A stretch of 64,000 nt of DNA from the NCBI GenBank assembly GCA_023251455.1, contig JAHEYT010000033.1:50323-114322 (forward strand), given 5' to 3'. The stretch is from Bacteroidota bacterium. GTDB taxonomy: Bacteria > Bacteroidota > Bacteroidia > Bacteroidales > Prolixibacteraceae. The translations under genes and the position numbers were made by a program. Under the pieces are notes generated by a model, which was not told the DNA's origin, made no database searches, and saw only the letters and a list, made by a program, of their open reading frames with translations. Every line of letters starts with the position of its first letter. Position 1 is the stretch's first letter. Shown here in pieces: positions 9,424 through 16,969 of this stretch.

Positions 9424-10350
9424 TTACTTTTTTAAAATCCGGAGAAGACCTGGCAGTCGGTTTTGATGAACGGAATAATAGGTTTCAGCCATGGCTCCAA
9501 AACCCTTATAAAATCTGGCAATACCCGAAATGTTTGACCCTTCAAAATCTAGAATCAGGTTTATGTGGGAGTTATTTTGAATGAATGTGTCGATCAGCAA
9601 AAACATGGCACTTTTTTCTATCCCGGTTTGATCGGATGAGGCAGCCAGATAAACGCATTTCTGATTTGAAGTCACAAAGAAAACCGATGCGACCAGATTA
9701 TTACCCGAATCCCATGCCCCATAAATTTCTCCAAGCTGATGATCGAGAGCATATCTGATGACTTCCCGGAGCGACTGATAGTGTATTTGTTTTATTTCCG
9801 GAGATTTTTCGCGGAGATTTTTCTTTGTAAATTCCAGAAAACGGTCAATGTTGCTAACCGTCGAAATGGTTATTTTATTCTGAATGGCTTTTTGAATGTT
9901 CCGTTTAGTGTTGGAATTGTAGCCATCCCGAATCACCGAAATATCTGGTTGAAGGTTTAGATGATAAGTTGTATTGTGCCTGAACCCGAAATTTGATGTT
10001 TTAAGTACATTCCCGATATTCAGGTTCATGTCGGTTAACCGGAATTGTTTAGGAATGGAATTTAGAAACCGATCGACAATTACCGGTTCTGTTGGGAAAT
10101 TTGAAAAAACGCCAAGTTGTTGAGTGAAGAATGGCTGAAAAATGTAGCTTAAACCATACTTTCGGTTGTTTACCAAAGGCATAATGTACAGGTAGTCTCC
10201 CCAGATTAAAGCATCCCATTTCTGGCAAATTCGGTCGAGATACCAACTGTAGGCATAAACAATCCCAAATGGAGAATTGGCAATGCATTGGTCCCATTTT
10301 GCACGGTCAATGTCTTTGCTGGCAACAAATTTGATTTCAGGATCAGTCAT
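9424..10350 (-). CDS. FemAB-like GNAT-fold acyltransferase
   Basis: A 308-residue protein with the two-lobed GNAT arrangement seen in FemAB/BioF2-like transferases. In the C-terminal half, GEIYGAWDSGNNLVASVFFV is the usual central strand pair, followed by LDFEGSNISGIARFYKGFGA (about 276-295), the acyl-donor-site signature of this group. The substrate is not identifiable; relatives add amino acids to peptidoglycan or modify cell-surface polymers. It overlaps the upstream polysaccharide-deacetylase gene by 8 bp, so the two are translated from one message, and a role in envelope or polysaccharide modification is inferred from that. No signal peptide is present, so it should act in the cytoplasm. 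Confidence 0.7.
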   Translation of the reverse strand: MTDPEIKFVASKDIDRAKWDQCIANSPFGIVYAYSWYLDRICQKWDALIWGDYLYIMPLVNNRKYGLSYIFQPFFTQQLGVFSNFPTEPVIVDRFLNSIPKQFRLTDMNLNIGNVLKTSNFGFRHNTTYHLNLQPDISVIRDGYNSNTKRNIQKAIQNKITISTVSNIDRFLEFTKKNLREKSPEIKQIHYQSLREVIRYALDHQLGEIYGAWDSGNNLVASVFFVTSNQKCVYLAASSDQTGIEKSAMFLLIDTFIQNNSHINLILDFEGSNISGIARFYKGFGAMAETYYSVHQNRLPGLLRILKK

Positions 10351-11680
10351 TCTCCAAAATTAAACCTTTTTCGAGAATCTGTTCAAAAACTTTGCGCCAT
10401 CCCAGCCACTGCCCCGAATCTTTCAGCGATTCGTTGTGCCATAAACTGATAAAAGTTCCATTCACTTTCTTTACCTCAAGCATCAGTTCTTCAATTAATT
10501 GCCAAGCTTTTTGTGGACTCAGGTGCATGTAGTTTTTCAGGGCCACATCCATTGCCTGAAATGGATGAACGATCAGTTCGGTTTGGCAGTTATGGCTCAG
10601 ATCGAAAAAATTGAAGGCAGTACAGGTTCCGGCACGAAATCCGGCCAGGCTAGCAAAGCCCATGGTGTAATCGTCGGTAATGCCCGATTTTATTGCATTT
10701 TGGTAAGTTTTCGGAAATTTAAGCTTTAAATAGTGTTGTCGACTTTGTGTTACAGGTTTCTGAATTATGTTTTCGAGCCGTTCTTTTTCTGTTTCGAAAA
10801 GCCATATTTTTTCGTTGGAGGAATACGATGGGTGAATGCCCACTTCGCAAACGGAAGCCATATTGGCTATCAGCTGCCTGAACGACTTATTCTTGTGCGA
10901 AACGTTTTTGTCGAATCGGTCGCGGTCGCCAATCAGAAAGAAAAACAGGATGTGGTTCAGCAGTCCTTTATAGGTTTCCAGAATGTATTTGTAGGTATCG
11001 TAAGGATCGTTCCGCAGCCCAAGGAAAACAACAGCTCTTTGTTTTAACTCATCTCCCCGACCATGAAAAACAGCTTTCATGATGGCTCCAAACGAAACGA
11101 GAGGGCTTTTGTGTTTGAATGCCCATGCGTTATCGATATCAATAGTGGTGATCAACTGAAAAGTTCGTTTCCGGGTGGTAAAATCAGGAAATTGTTCACT
11201 GATCTTTTCTGCAATCCAAAACGCCATTTGATCAACAACGGGTTTTTGATGCAGCCCCAAATGCACCAGAATATTTTCAGAATCGTTAAAACGGTTGTGT
11301 TCGTCGGTGTTTTCGCTCAGGTATTCTTCGTATCGCGAAATCAGGTAAAAAGTTGCGGCAAACGGGTCGAAAGGCAGAAATGAGTCTGCTGAAGTAGGGA
11401 AAAATAGTTGCATTTGCTGGTATTCTATAATCTCAATTTCCTGATCAGAAATGGTTTTTTCGAAGAGTATTGAATGGGCTTTCAGAAATAATCCAGAATC
11501 AAGGTCAACGGGCGAATAATTGATCTTGGGCAAGGTTGATTGCTGGAAATCTTCAGGATTTGTGGAAAAAATAAGTTCTGACCCAAGAATGGTTTGAAAG
11601 ATAAATCCAAACGCATATTCAATCCGGGGAGTAATTTCGGGAGTGAAAATCAGGATTCTGATATGAGTCGTATTTTCCAC
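10343..11680 (-). CDS. Polysaccharide-deacetylase family protein
   Basis: A 445-residue protein. Residues 1-160 form an N-terminal domain typical of a Bacteroidota family of unknown function. After that comes a NodB-like region with TTIDIDNAWAF (first Asp motif, about 180-190), EVGIHPSYSS (the His-containing metal motif, about 280-290) and a C-terminal segment with SLWHNESL. The order fits a carbohydrate-esterase-4-like metal site, though it diverges from canonical NodB. The start is GTG at 11680; an in-frame TAG lies shortly upstream and no ATG is available. There is no signal peptide. The downstream gene overlaps its last 8 bp, so the pair probably works together on a cell-surface polymer. 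Substrate unknown. Confidence 0.7.
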   Translation of the reverse strand: MENTTHIRILIFTPEITPRIEYAFGFIFQTILGSELIFSTNPEDFQQSTLPKINYSPVDLDSGLFLKAHSILFEKTISDQEIEIIEYQQMQLFFPTSADSFLPFDPFAATFYLISRYEEYLSENTDEHNRFNDSENILVHLGLHQKPVVDQMAFWIAEKISEQFPDFTTRKRTFQLITTIDIDNAWAFKHKSPLVSFGAIMKAVFHGRGDELKQRAVVFLGLRNDPYDTYKYILETYKGLLNHILFFFLIGDRDRFDKNVSHKNKSFRQLIANMASVCEVGIHPSYSSNEKIWLFETEKERLENIIQKPVTQSRQHYLKLKFPKTYQNAIKSGITDDYTMGFASLAGFRAGTCTAFNFFDLSHNCQTELIVHPFQAMDVALKNYMHLSPQKAWQLIEELMLEVKKVNGTFISLWHNESLKDSGQWLGWRKVFEQILEKGLILEND

Positions 11681-11727
11681 GAGTAAGAATAAGTTCTAAA
11701 ATTTAAAATTGTTTTTGATACCGTAAG

Positions 11728-12417
11728 TCAGATCAGTCCTTCATCTGCGAAGCTAAAGTACGCATCATTCCCGATAATCAGATGGTCGAACACCGGAATA
11801 TCCATGTGTTTCCCGGCTTCTTTTATTTTTCTGGTGATTTCTTTATCGGCTTCGCTCGGAATAAGGTTGCCCGAAGGATGGTTATGGCAAAGAATGATCG
11901 AACAGGCGAGCTTGTCGAGCGCCATTTTCAGGATAATGCGGACATCGATAATCGTTCCTGAAAGGCCGCCTTGGCTGACCATCATTTTGTCGATCACCAG
12001 GTTATTGCGGTTAAGCAGCAACACCCAGAATTCTTCGTGCGGCAAGTCGCTCAGCAATGGTTTGAAAATGTCTGCGGCATTGGCGCTGGTTACTATTTTA
12101 GGTTTTTCGTCGGGTTCCGATTCTTTTCGTCGTCGGCCAAGTTCCAACGCGGCCATAATGGTGATGGCTTTTACTTCGCCAATGCCTTTGAATTTCCGTA
12201 AGTCGTTGATGGTTTTCTTGCCCAGTTCGTTCAGGTTGTTATTTACCGAGGCTAAAATGCGGCGCGATACTTCTACCGCCGATTCGTCTAAATTACCTGA
12301 CCCAATAAGAATGGCAACCAATTCAGCTTCCGATAACGAGCGGATTCCCTTCACGAGCATTTTCTCGCGCGGACGATCTTCAACAGCCCATTCCTTGATA
12401 CTTAGTTTCTTATACAT
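11728..12417 (-). CDS. radC: RadC family JAB/MPN-domain protein
   Basis: A 230-residue protein starting MYKKLSIKEWAVEDRPREKM, the usual RadC N-terminus; the frame stays open for 39 further codons upstream, but that extension has no RadC similarity and was trimmed. Residues about 10-100 form the helix-hairpin-helix part (LRKFKGIGEVKAITIMAALELGRR). Residues about 105-230 form the metalloprotease-like JAB domain with the zinc motif CHNHPSGNLIPSEAD. Despite the historic name, a role in recombinational repair is not established for the family. It appears to be a single-gene unit. Confidence 0.92.
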   Translation of the reverse strand: MYKKLSIKEWAVEDRPREKMLVKGIRSLSEAELVAILIGSGNLDESAVEVSRRILASVNNNLNELGKKTINDLRKFKGIGEVKAITIMAALELGRRRKESEPDEKPKIVTSANAADIFKPLLSDLPHEEFWVLLLNRNNLVIDKMMVSQGGLSGTIIDVRIILKMALDKLACSIILCHNHPSGNLIPSEADKEITRKIKEAGKHMDIPVFDHLIIGNDAYFSFADEGLI

Positions 12418-12588
12418 TGAGGTTGTGTTATGCTTAACTAAGTTATGAAACTGTAAGGAATTTGCCAAATAGGGATTCAGGATTAAAGGAAGAGTATCTG
12501 ATGTGTTTTTTTTAGAGATTCCATCTCTTTTCAATAGGATGGAATCCCTATAAAAAGTAGATTTTCAGTTCGGGGCAAGGCTAAAATG

Positions 12589-14556
12589 CTATATCAGAAT
12601 GTGTTGGTAAATCTTTTCAAGTAATGCTATTTTTTTGATTGGTTTTGAAAGATAATCATCACAGCCGGCTTTTACTGCTTTCTCCTTTTCTTCAGTGAAA
12701 GAATAAGCTGTTTGAGCGATTACCGGCAGATCAGGTCTTAGCAATTTAATCTGGCGTGTAGCTTCAAATCCATCCATTCCAGGCATTTTCAAATCCATTA
12801 AAACTAAGTTGATTTCAGGATGATTTTTTACCTGTTCAACAGCCATTACTCCGGTATTGGCTTCAAGTATAAATATGTGTTCAAGTTCGAGTAAAGCCTT
12901 GATATACTCCATACTGTTTTTGTCATCTTCGGCAACCAGCAAACAATACGATACTTGATCAGTGTTGATGGTCTGAAAATCGGTTGCTTCTTTCAATGTA
13001 GATTCCGGCTTATTTAATGGCAGTTCGAAGCAAAAAACTGATCCCCTGCCAAGTTCTGATTCGACCCAAATTCGGCCGCCCAGCATTTCGACAAATGCTT
13101 TTGAAATAGACAGTCCCAATCCTGCACCTTCATAGGCCCTGGTTAGCGAAACGCTTCCCTGGCGGAATCGTTCAAAAATAATATGAGTTTGATCATTAGG
13201 GATACCAGCTCCTGTATCTTTTACAAAGAATTGTAGAACTGTTGCATCCAATGTCTTTACTTTTGAATGGTACCCAAAGTCGATTGATCCTGATTTGGTG
13301 AATTTCAGTGCATTTTTGATGAGGTTTGTGAGGATCTGTGCTAATTTGGTATGGTCTGTTTGAATAATACTGTTTTTATCAGGCAGGCCAGTTATGACAG
13401 ATAGTTTTATTCCTTTTGAATTGGCTTCGGGAGTGAAAAATACATATAAATCGCGGAGCAATTGATTGACATTCGTTTCGTCGAGGTGTAAAATCATTTG
13501 CCCGGCCTCAATCTTCGAAATGTCAACAATGTCGTTGATGATGCTGAGCATCCGATTTCCGCTTTGTTCAATGACTTCAATATATCGTTCCTGAACTTCT
13601 GGAGCGAGTTCCGGAGTTTTCAAAAGCTCTGAAAATCCAAGTATTCCATTCATGGGCGTGCGAATTTCGTGGCTGATATTGGCCAGAAATGCTGATTTGA
13701 GCCTATCACTTTCTTCTGCTTTTTCCTTTGCAAGAGTCAGTAATTGGGTGAGTTTGTTTCGCTCATCTTCCGCTTTTTTCCAATCGTTGATGTCTTCAAA
13801 TACTCCAACTGATCCGGTTACATTTCCCGCATCGTCATATACCGGTGAACCACTGCAGCGTATCCAGATTTTGTCGCTGTTCTTTCGGGTAAGTTCAATT
13901 TCGTAAATGTCTTTGATTCCTTGTTGCCTGAGCTTATTTTTTTCAAGAATTCTTTTTCCGTTTTCCAAATCAAACAGGGTTGTATGGCAGTTTTTCCCGA
14001 TCAGTTCTTCAGGCGTGAACCCGGTAATGTTGCAGGTTTGCTGATTTATGAAAACAATTGTATCGTCGTTATCCGACAGCATCAGCCCTTCGTTCATGCC
14101 TTCAACCAATGTTCGGTATTGTTCCTCTCGTTGCCGGAGAGTATCAATGGCATTTTGATATTCCTTTTGCAGTTTCGACTCACGTAATGCACGTCTGACC
14201 GCTGGGGCAAGCCGAACCAGCCGGTTCTTCAGCACATAATCGGTAGCTCCGTTTAATAACGATTCAATAGCAACCTCTTCGCCCATCGTTCCGCTTACAA
14301 ACACGAACGGAATATGCGGATAATGCGTTTTGGCCAATAGCATGGCTTCCGATCCGCTGTAGCCGGGCAAATGGTAATCGGAAAGGATAATATCGATTTT
14401 TTGATTGGTCAGGATATTACGAAAATCATCCTCATTATCAGCAAAGTGATAGTCGTAATTGATATTTTCCTTTTTCAACCATAGTTGAATCAGTTGCGAA
14501 TCGCTATCGTTATCTTCGAGATGTAGAATTTGAATAGGAGCGTCTGTTTGTTCCAT
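12589..14556 (-). CDS. Hybrid histidine kinase, REC-PAS-HisKA-HATPase-REC
   Basis: A soluble 655-residue signalling protein without membrane segments. Domains in order: receiver 1 (about 8-125, phospho-acceptor Asp60 in ILSDYHLPG), PAS (about 142-262), dimerisation/phospho-acceptor helix with His296 in LANISHEIRTP, ATPase (NALKFT about 415, DTGAGI about 447, GAGLGLSI about 478), and receiver 2 (about 535-655, Asp588 in LVLMDLKMPG). It follows the response regulator gene by 15 bp, so the two are co-transcribed, and lies at the distal end of the block headed by the copper-ATPase/sensor fusion. An N-terminal receiver means it is itself an input target; the upstream PocR kinase or another kinase may phosphorylate it. 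Confidence 0.9.
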   Translation of the reverse strand: MEQTDAPIQILHLEDNDSDSQLIQLWLKKENINYDYHFADNEDDFRNILTNQKIDIILSDYHLPGYSGSEAMLLAKTHYPHIPFVFVSGTMGEEVAIESLLNGATDYVLKNRLVRLAPAVRRALRESKLQKEYQNAIDTLRQREEQYRTLVEGMNEGLMLSDNDDTIVFINQQTCNITGFTPEELIGKNCHTTLFDLENGKRILEKNKLRQQGIKDIYEIELTRKNSDKIWIRCSGSPVYDDAGNVTGSVGVFEDINDWKKAEDERNKLTQLLTLAKEKAEESDRLKSAFLANISHEIRTPMNGILGFSELLKTPELAPEVQERYIEVIEQSGNRMLSIINDIVDISKIEAGQMILHLDETNVNQLLRDLYVFFTPEANSKGIKLSVITGLPDKNSIIQTDHTKLAQILTNLIKNALKFTKSGSIDFGYHSKVKTLDATVLQFFVKDTGAGIPNDQTHIIFERFRQGSVSLTRAYEGAGLGLSISKAFVEMLGGRIWVESELGRGSVFCFELPLNKPESTLKEATDFQTINTDQVSYCLLVAEDDKNSMEYIKALLELEHIFILEANTGVMAVEQVKNHPEINLVLMDLKMPGMDGFEATRQIKLLRPDLPVIAQTAYSFTEEKEKAVKAGCDDYLSKPIKKIALLEKIYQHILI

Positions 14557-14571
14557 CCTGACCCATTTTTT

Positions 14572-15012
14572 TTAGGTTGAAATCTCATTTACAACAATCC
14601 AGTATTGTCCAACTTTTTTAACTACATTGATAAAATCGCTGATGTTTACCGGTTTAACGACAAATGAATTAGCCCCATTGTCATAACATTCCTCCAAATC
14701 GCGGGTATCTCTTGAAGAGGTCATCATAATTACCGGGATTTTGTCGAAAGAACGATCTTTTCTGATCAATTTAAGGACTTCAATTCCATTCAATAGTGGC
14801 ATTTTAATGTCGAGCAGAATAAATACAGGATAGTCTCCCTGATAGTCGGCAAATTTCCCTTTTTTATATAAAAAGTCCAAAGCTTCTTCTCCATCTTCTG
14901 CAACAATGATTTCGTTTCCAAAGTGAGCTTCCCGGAGTGCGTTAATCATGAGTGTAACATCATTGTGGTCGTCGTCAACCAACAAGATATTTTTATGCGG
15001 ATGGTTGGTCAT
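14572..15012 (-). CDS. Single-domain response regulator (Rcp1-like)
   Basis: A 146-residue stand-alone receiver. The acidic pair is in NILLVDDDHND, the phospho-acceptor is Asp68 in FILLDIKMPLLNG, the Thr/Ser switch is in MMTSSRD and the Lys in FVVKPVN. The loop between strands 2 and 3 (LDFLYKKGKFADYQGDYP) is the long form typical of Rcp1-type regulators that partner phytochrome- or PAS-type kinases. It has no output domain, so it probably shuttles phosphate. It lies between the PocR-type kinase (196 bp upstream) and the double-receiver hybrid kinase (15 bp downstream). Confidence 0.9.
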   Translation of the reverse strand: MTNHPHKNILLVDDDHNDVTLMINALREAHFGNEIIVAEDGEEALDFLYKKGKFADYQGDYPVFILLDIKMPLLNGIEVLKLIRKDRSFDKIPVIMMTSSRDTRDLEECYDNGANSFVVKPVNISDFINVVKKVGQYWIVVNEIST

Positions 15013-15082
15013 AGTTTAAATTTTGTAGGTAATTTACTGAATTTATTTCATATGTCAATAATTTGTTTTTTAATTGGCATAT

Positions 15083-15150
15083 GCCCGCCTGTCAGGCCGG
15101 CAGGGAACTCGCCTGAATAGTCATCCTCTTGTGTGAGGAACAAATCCTCA
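15083..15150. repeat. GC-rich palindromic segment between two signalling genes
   Basis: A small G+C-rich island in an AT-rich gap. GCCTG-T-CAGGC forms a near-perfect palindrome at 15087-15097. A second hairpin, TGAGGA-acaaa-TCCTCA, lies at 15134-15150; its left arm can also pair with the TCCTC at 15124-15128, so two folds compete. No T-run follows. It could be a dispersed palindrome or an mRNA processing site within the operon. Confidence 0.4.
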
Positions 15151-15208
15151 TGGCTCGTTTCATATAATGTTTAAATTCTGTATTTTTTTGATTTGGTTAA
15201 TAATGACA

Positions 15209-16951
15209 TTATTCCTCTGATTTAGGTAAAGAGAAATAGAAAGCAGCACCCTGTCCAAGTTCGCCTTCGGCCCAGCATCGTCCTCCATGACGCGTAATTA
15301 TCCGGTTTACATTGGCTAAGCCGATTCCGATTCCTTCAAAATCGCGTGGTTTATGCAGGCGCTGGAAAACACCAAAAAGTTTATCTCCATATTTCATGTT
15401 AAAGCCTGCGCCATTGTCTTTGACAAAGAAAACAATCTCCGAATCATTCTCTAAACAGCCAATTTCAATTTTCGCGACGTCCTTTTTGCTGGTGTATTTA
15501 ATGGCATTCGACAACAGATTCATCCAAACCTGCTTAATCAATTGATAATCGCCATAGATAAAAGGTAGTTTGTTCACTTGGATTTCAATTTTACGCGATT
15601 TGAATTCCTCGGTAAACATTTCCTGCAATTGACTGATCATGGAACTGGAATCGATCAGCGTTTTTTGAATTTCAGCCCTGTTTAGTCTCGAAAAAGAAAG
15701 CAAGGCATCAATCAGATCGCCCATCTCTTTGGCTGAATTTGACACAATATTCAGGTACCCAAGTTCTTCTTCGGTTATAGCTGTTTTTTTGTTTTCCAGA
15801 AACAGGCTGATAAACCCATTGATGTGCCGCAATGGGGCTCGCAAATCATGTGATACTGAATAGGAGAAGGCTTCCAGTTCTTTGTTGGCGGCCTCAAGTT
15901 GTTCGGTACGTTGCTCAACACGATGCTCAAGTTCGGCATTAAGCGTATTGATCTCTTGTTGAGTCCGTCGCTGATCTTCGAGCACACTCAACAGCGTCTT
16001 TCTCGACCGGTTAGAGACTTCGAGCGCTTCGCTTAATTTGACCTGCGATGCCAGAATATTCTCTTCCGACTGTTTTTGTTTGGTGATGTCGCGCAGGAAC
16101 GCAACCATTTGTCCACCCTCATCTTCTCGATACTGGACACTGATTTCAAGGTCATAAACGGTTCCGTCCTTTCGGCGGTGTTTCGACTCAAAACGATCCT
16201 CTCTCAGCTCCTTCAATTTTTGAAGATGTGTGGTAGTTTCTGTGTTTGTTTCTAATTCAGAAATATTCATGTTTAACAACTCCTGCTTCGTGTATCCGCT
16301 CAAACGGCAGTAGGCATCGTTGACCACTATTAACTTACCCTGCATGTCTGCCAGCAAGAATCCATCAATAGCTGTCTCCAGAATCATTCGTTGCCGTTCT
16401 TCGCTTGAACGAATTGTCATATTCAGCTCCAGCAGCTCTAACTTTTGAAATGCCAGATCACTAATTAAGAGGGTCATGTTCAGTAAAAAATCCATTGCTG
16501 TTTTAACCTTTTCAGTTGAAACAACAGGTACTTTTTCGAGTGCTTCGAGGTATTTTTTTTCGTCAAACCCGTATTTTTCAGCCTGTTTTTTAAAAAACAA
16601 AGGATCGGGTTCTTCAAAAAAGAATTGTCCGGAAAACAGGTTGGCAACGTGTTCTTCGTTGATAACTATTGGTACCGCCACGTCAACCAGTCCGTTTAAA
16701 CATTTGTAGAAATGATATTTTTCGCCCTCGGCCATTTTATTGGCTAATAGGGTATCGCTGACAGTACACTTTTTCGAAGTTTCCGGATTTATCCGATGAA
16801 AATGAGTGCACATTTGGCGCCACCCCGATTTGGACAAAACCTTTCCATCAAGGTCTAAGATGGCCGTTACAAACCCTGTTGATTTGTTGAACCCTTCAAG
16901 TAGGATGTCCACTTTCTCGAAATCGATTAAATCCAGAATGTTAGTTTTCAT
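15209..16951 (-). CDS. PocR-domain sensor histidine kinase
   Basis: A 580-residue soluble kinase. Residues 1-175 match the PocR ligand-sensing domain, with Cys48 (MCTHFHR), Cys62 (KKCTVSD) and Cys84 (FYKCLNGL) in the positions that domain usually conserves, and with VAVPIVINEEHVANLFSGQF. A PAS domain follows (about 185-295, ending FLRDITKQKQ), then a coiled coil (about 300-355). Next come the HisKA helix with His368 in YSVSHDLRAPL and an ATPase domain with NAIKYTS, DNGAGF and GIGIGLANV. It has no receiver or membrane part. It begins 18 bp after the stop of the copper-ATPase/sensor fusion, so the two are almost certainly co-transcribed, and it is the obvious transmitter partner for that kinase-less sensor (inference). 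PocR domains elsewhere sense small organic ligands; the ligand here is unknown. Confidence 0.9.
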   Translation of the reverse strand: MKTNILDLIDFEKVDILLEGFNKSTGFVTAILDLDGKVLSKSGWRQMCTHFHRINPETSKKCTVSDTLLANKMAEGEKYHFYKCLNGLVDVAVPIVINEEHVANLFSGQFFFEEPDPLFFKKQAEKYGFDEKKYLEALEKVPVVSTEKVKTAMDFLLNMTLLISDLAFQKLELLELNMTIRSSEERQRMILETAIDGFLLADMQGKLIVVNDAYCRLSGYTKQELLNMNISELETNTETTTHLQKLKELREDRFESKHRRKDGTVYDLEISVQYREDEGGQMVAFLRDITKQKQSEENILASQVKLSEALEVSNRSRKTLLSVLEDQRRTQQEINTLNAELEHRVEQRTEQLEAANKELEAFSYSVSHDLRAPLRHINGFISLFLENKKTAITEEELGYLNIVSNSAKEMGDLIDALLSFSRLNRAEIQKTLIDSSSMISQLQEMFTEEFKSRKIEIQVNKLPFIYGDYQLIKQVWMNLLSNAIKYTSKKDVAKIEIGCLENDSEIVFFVKDNGAGFNMKYGDKLFGVFQRLHKPRDFEGIGIGLANVNRIITRHGGRCWAEGELGQGAAFYFSLPKSEE

Positions 16952-16969
16952 GTTTGAAAGCTTCTTATT

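Noticed and set aside
11804..12448. Long plus-strand frame (214 codons) opposite radC
   Set aside because: It is antisense to a well-conserved gene and has Ser/Arg/Leu-rich composition typical of a shadow frame.
12418..12534. Thirty-nine-residue extension of RadC
   Set aside because: The extension lacks RadC features, and the normal N-terminus begins at an internal ATG.
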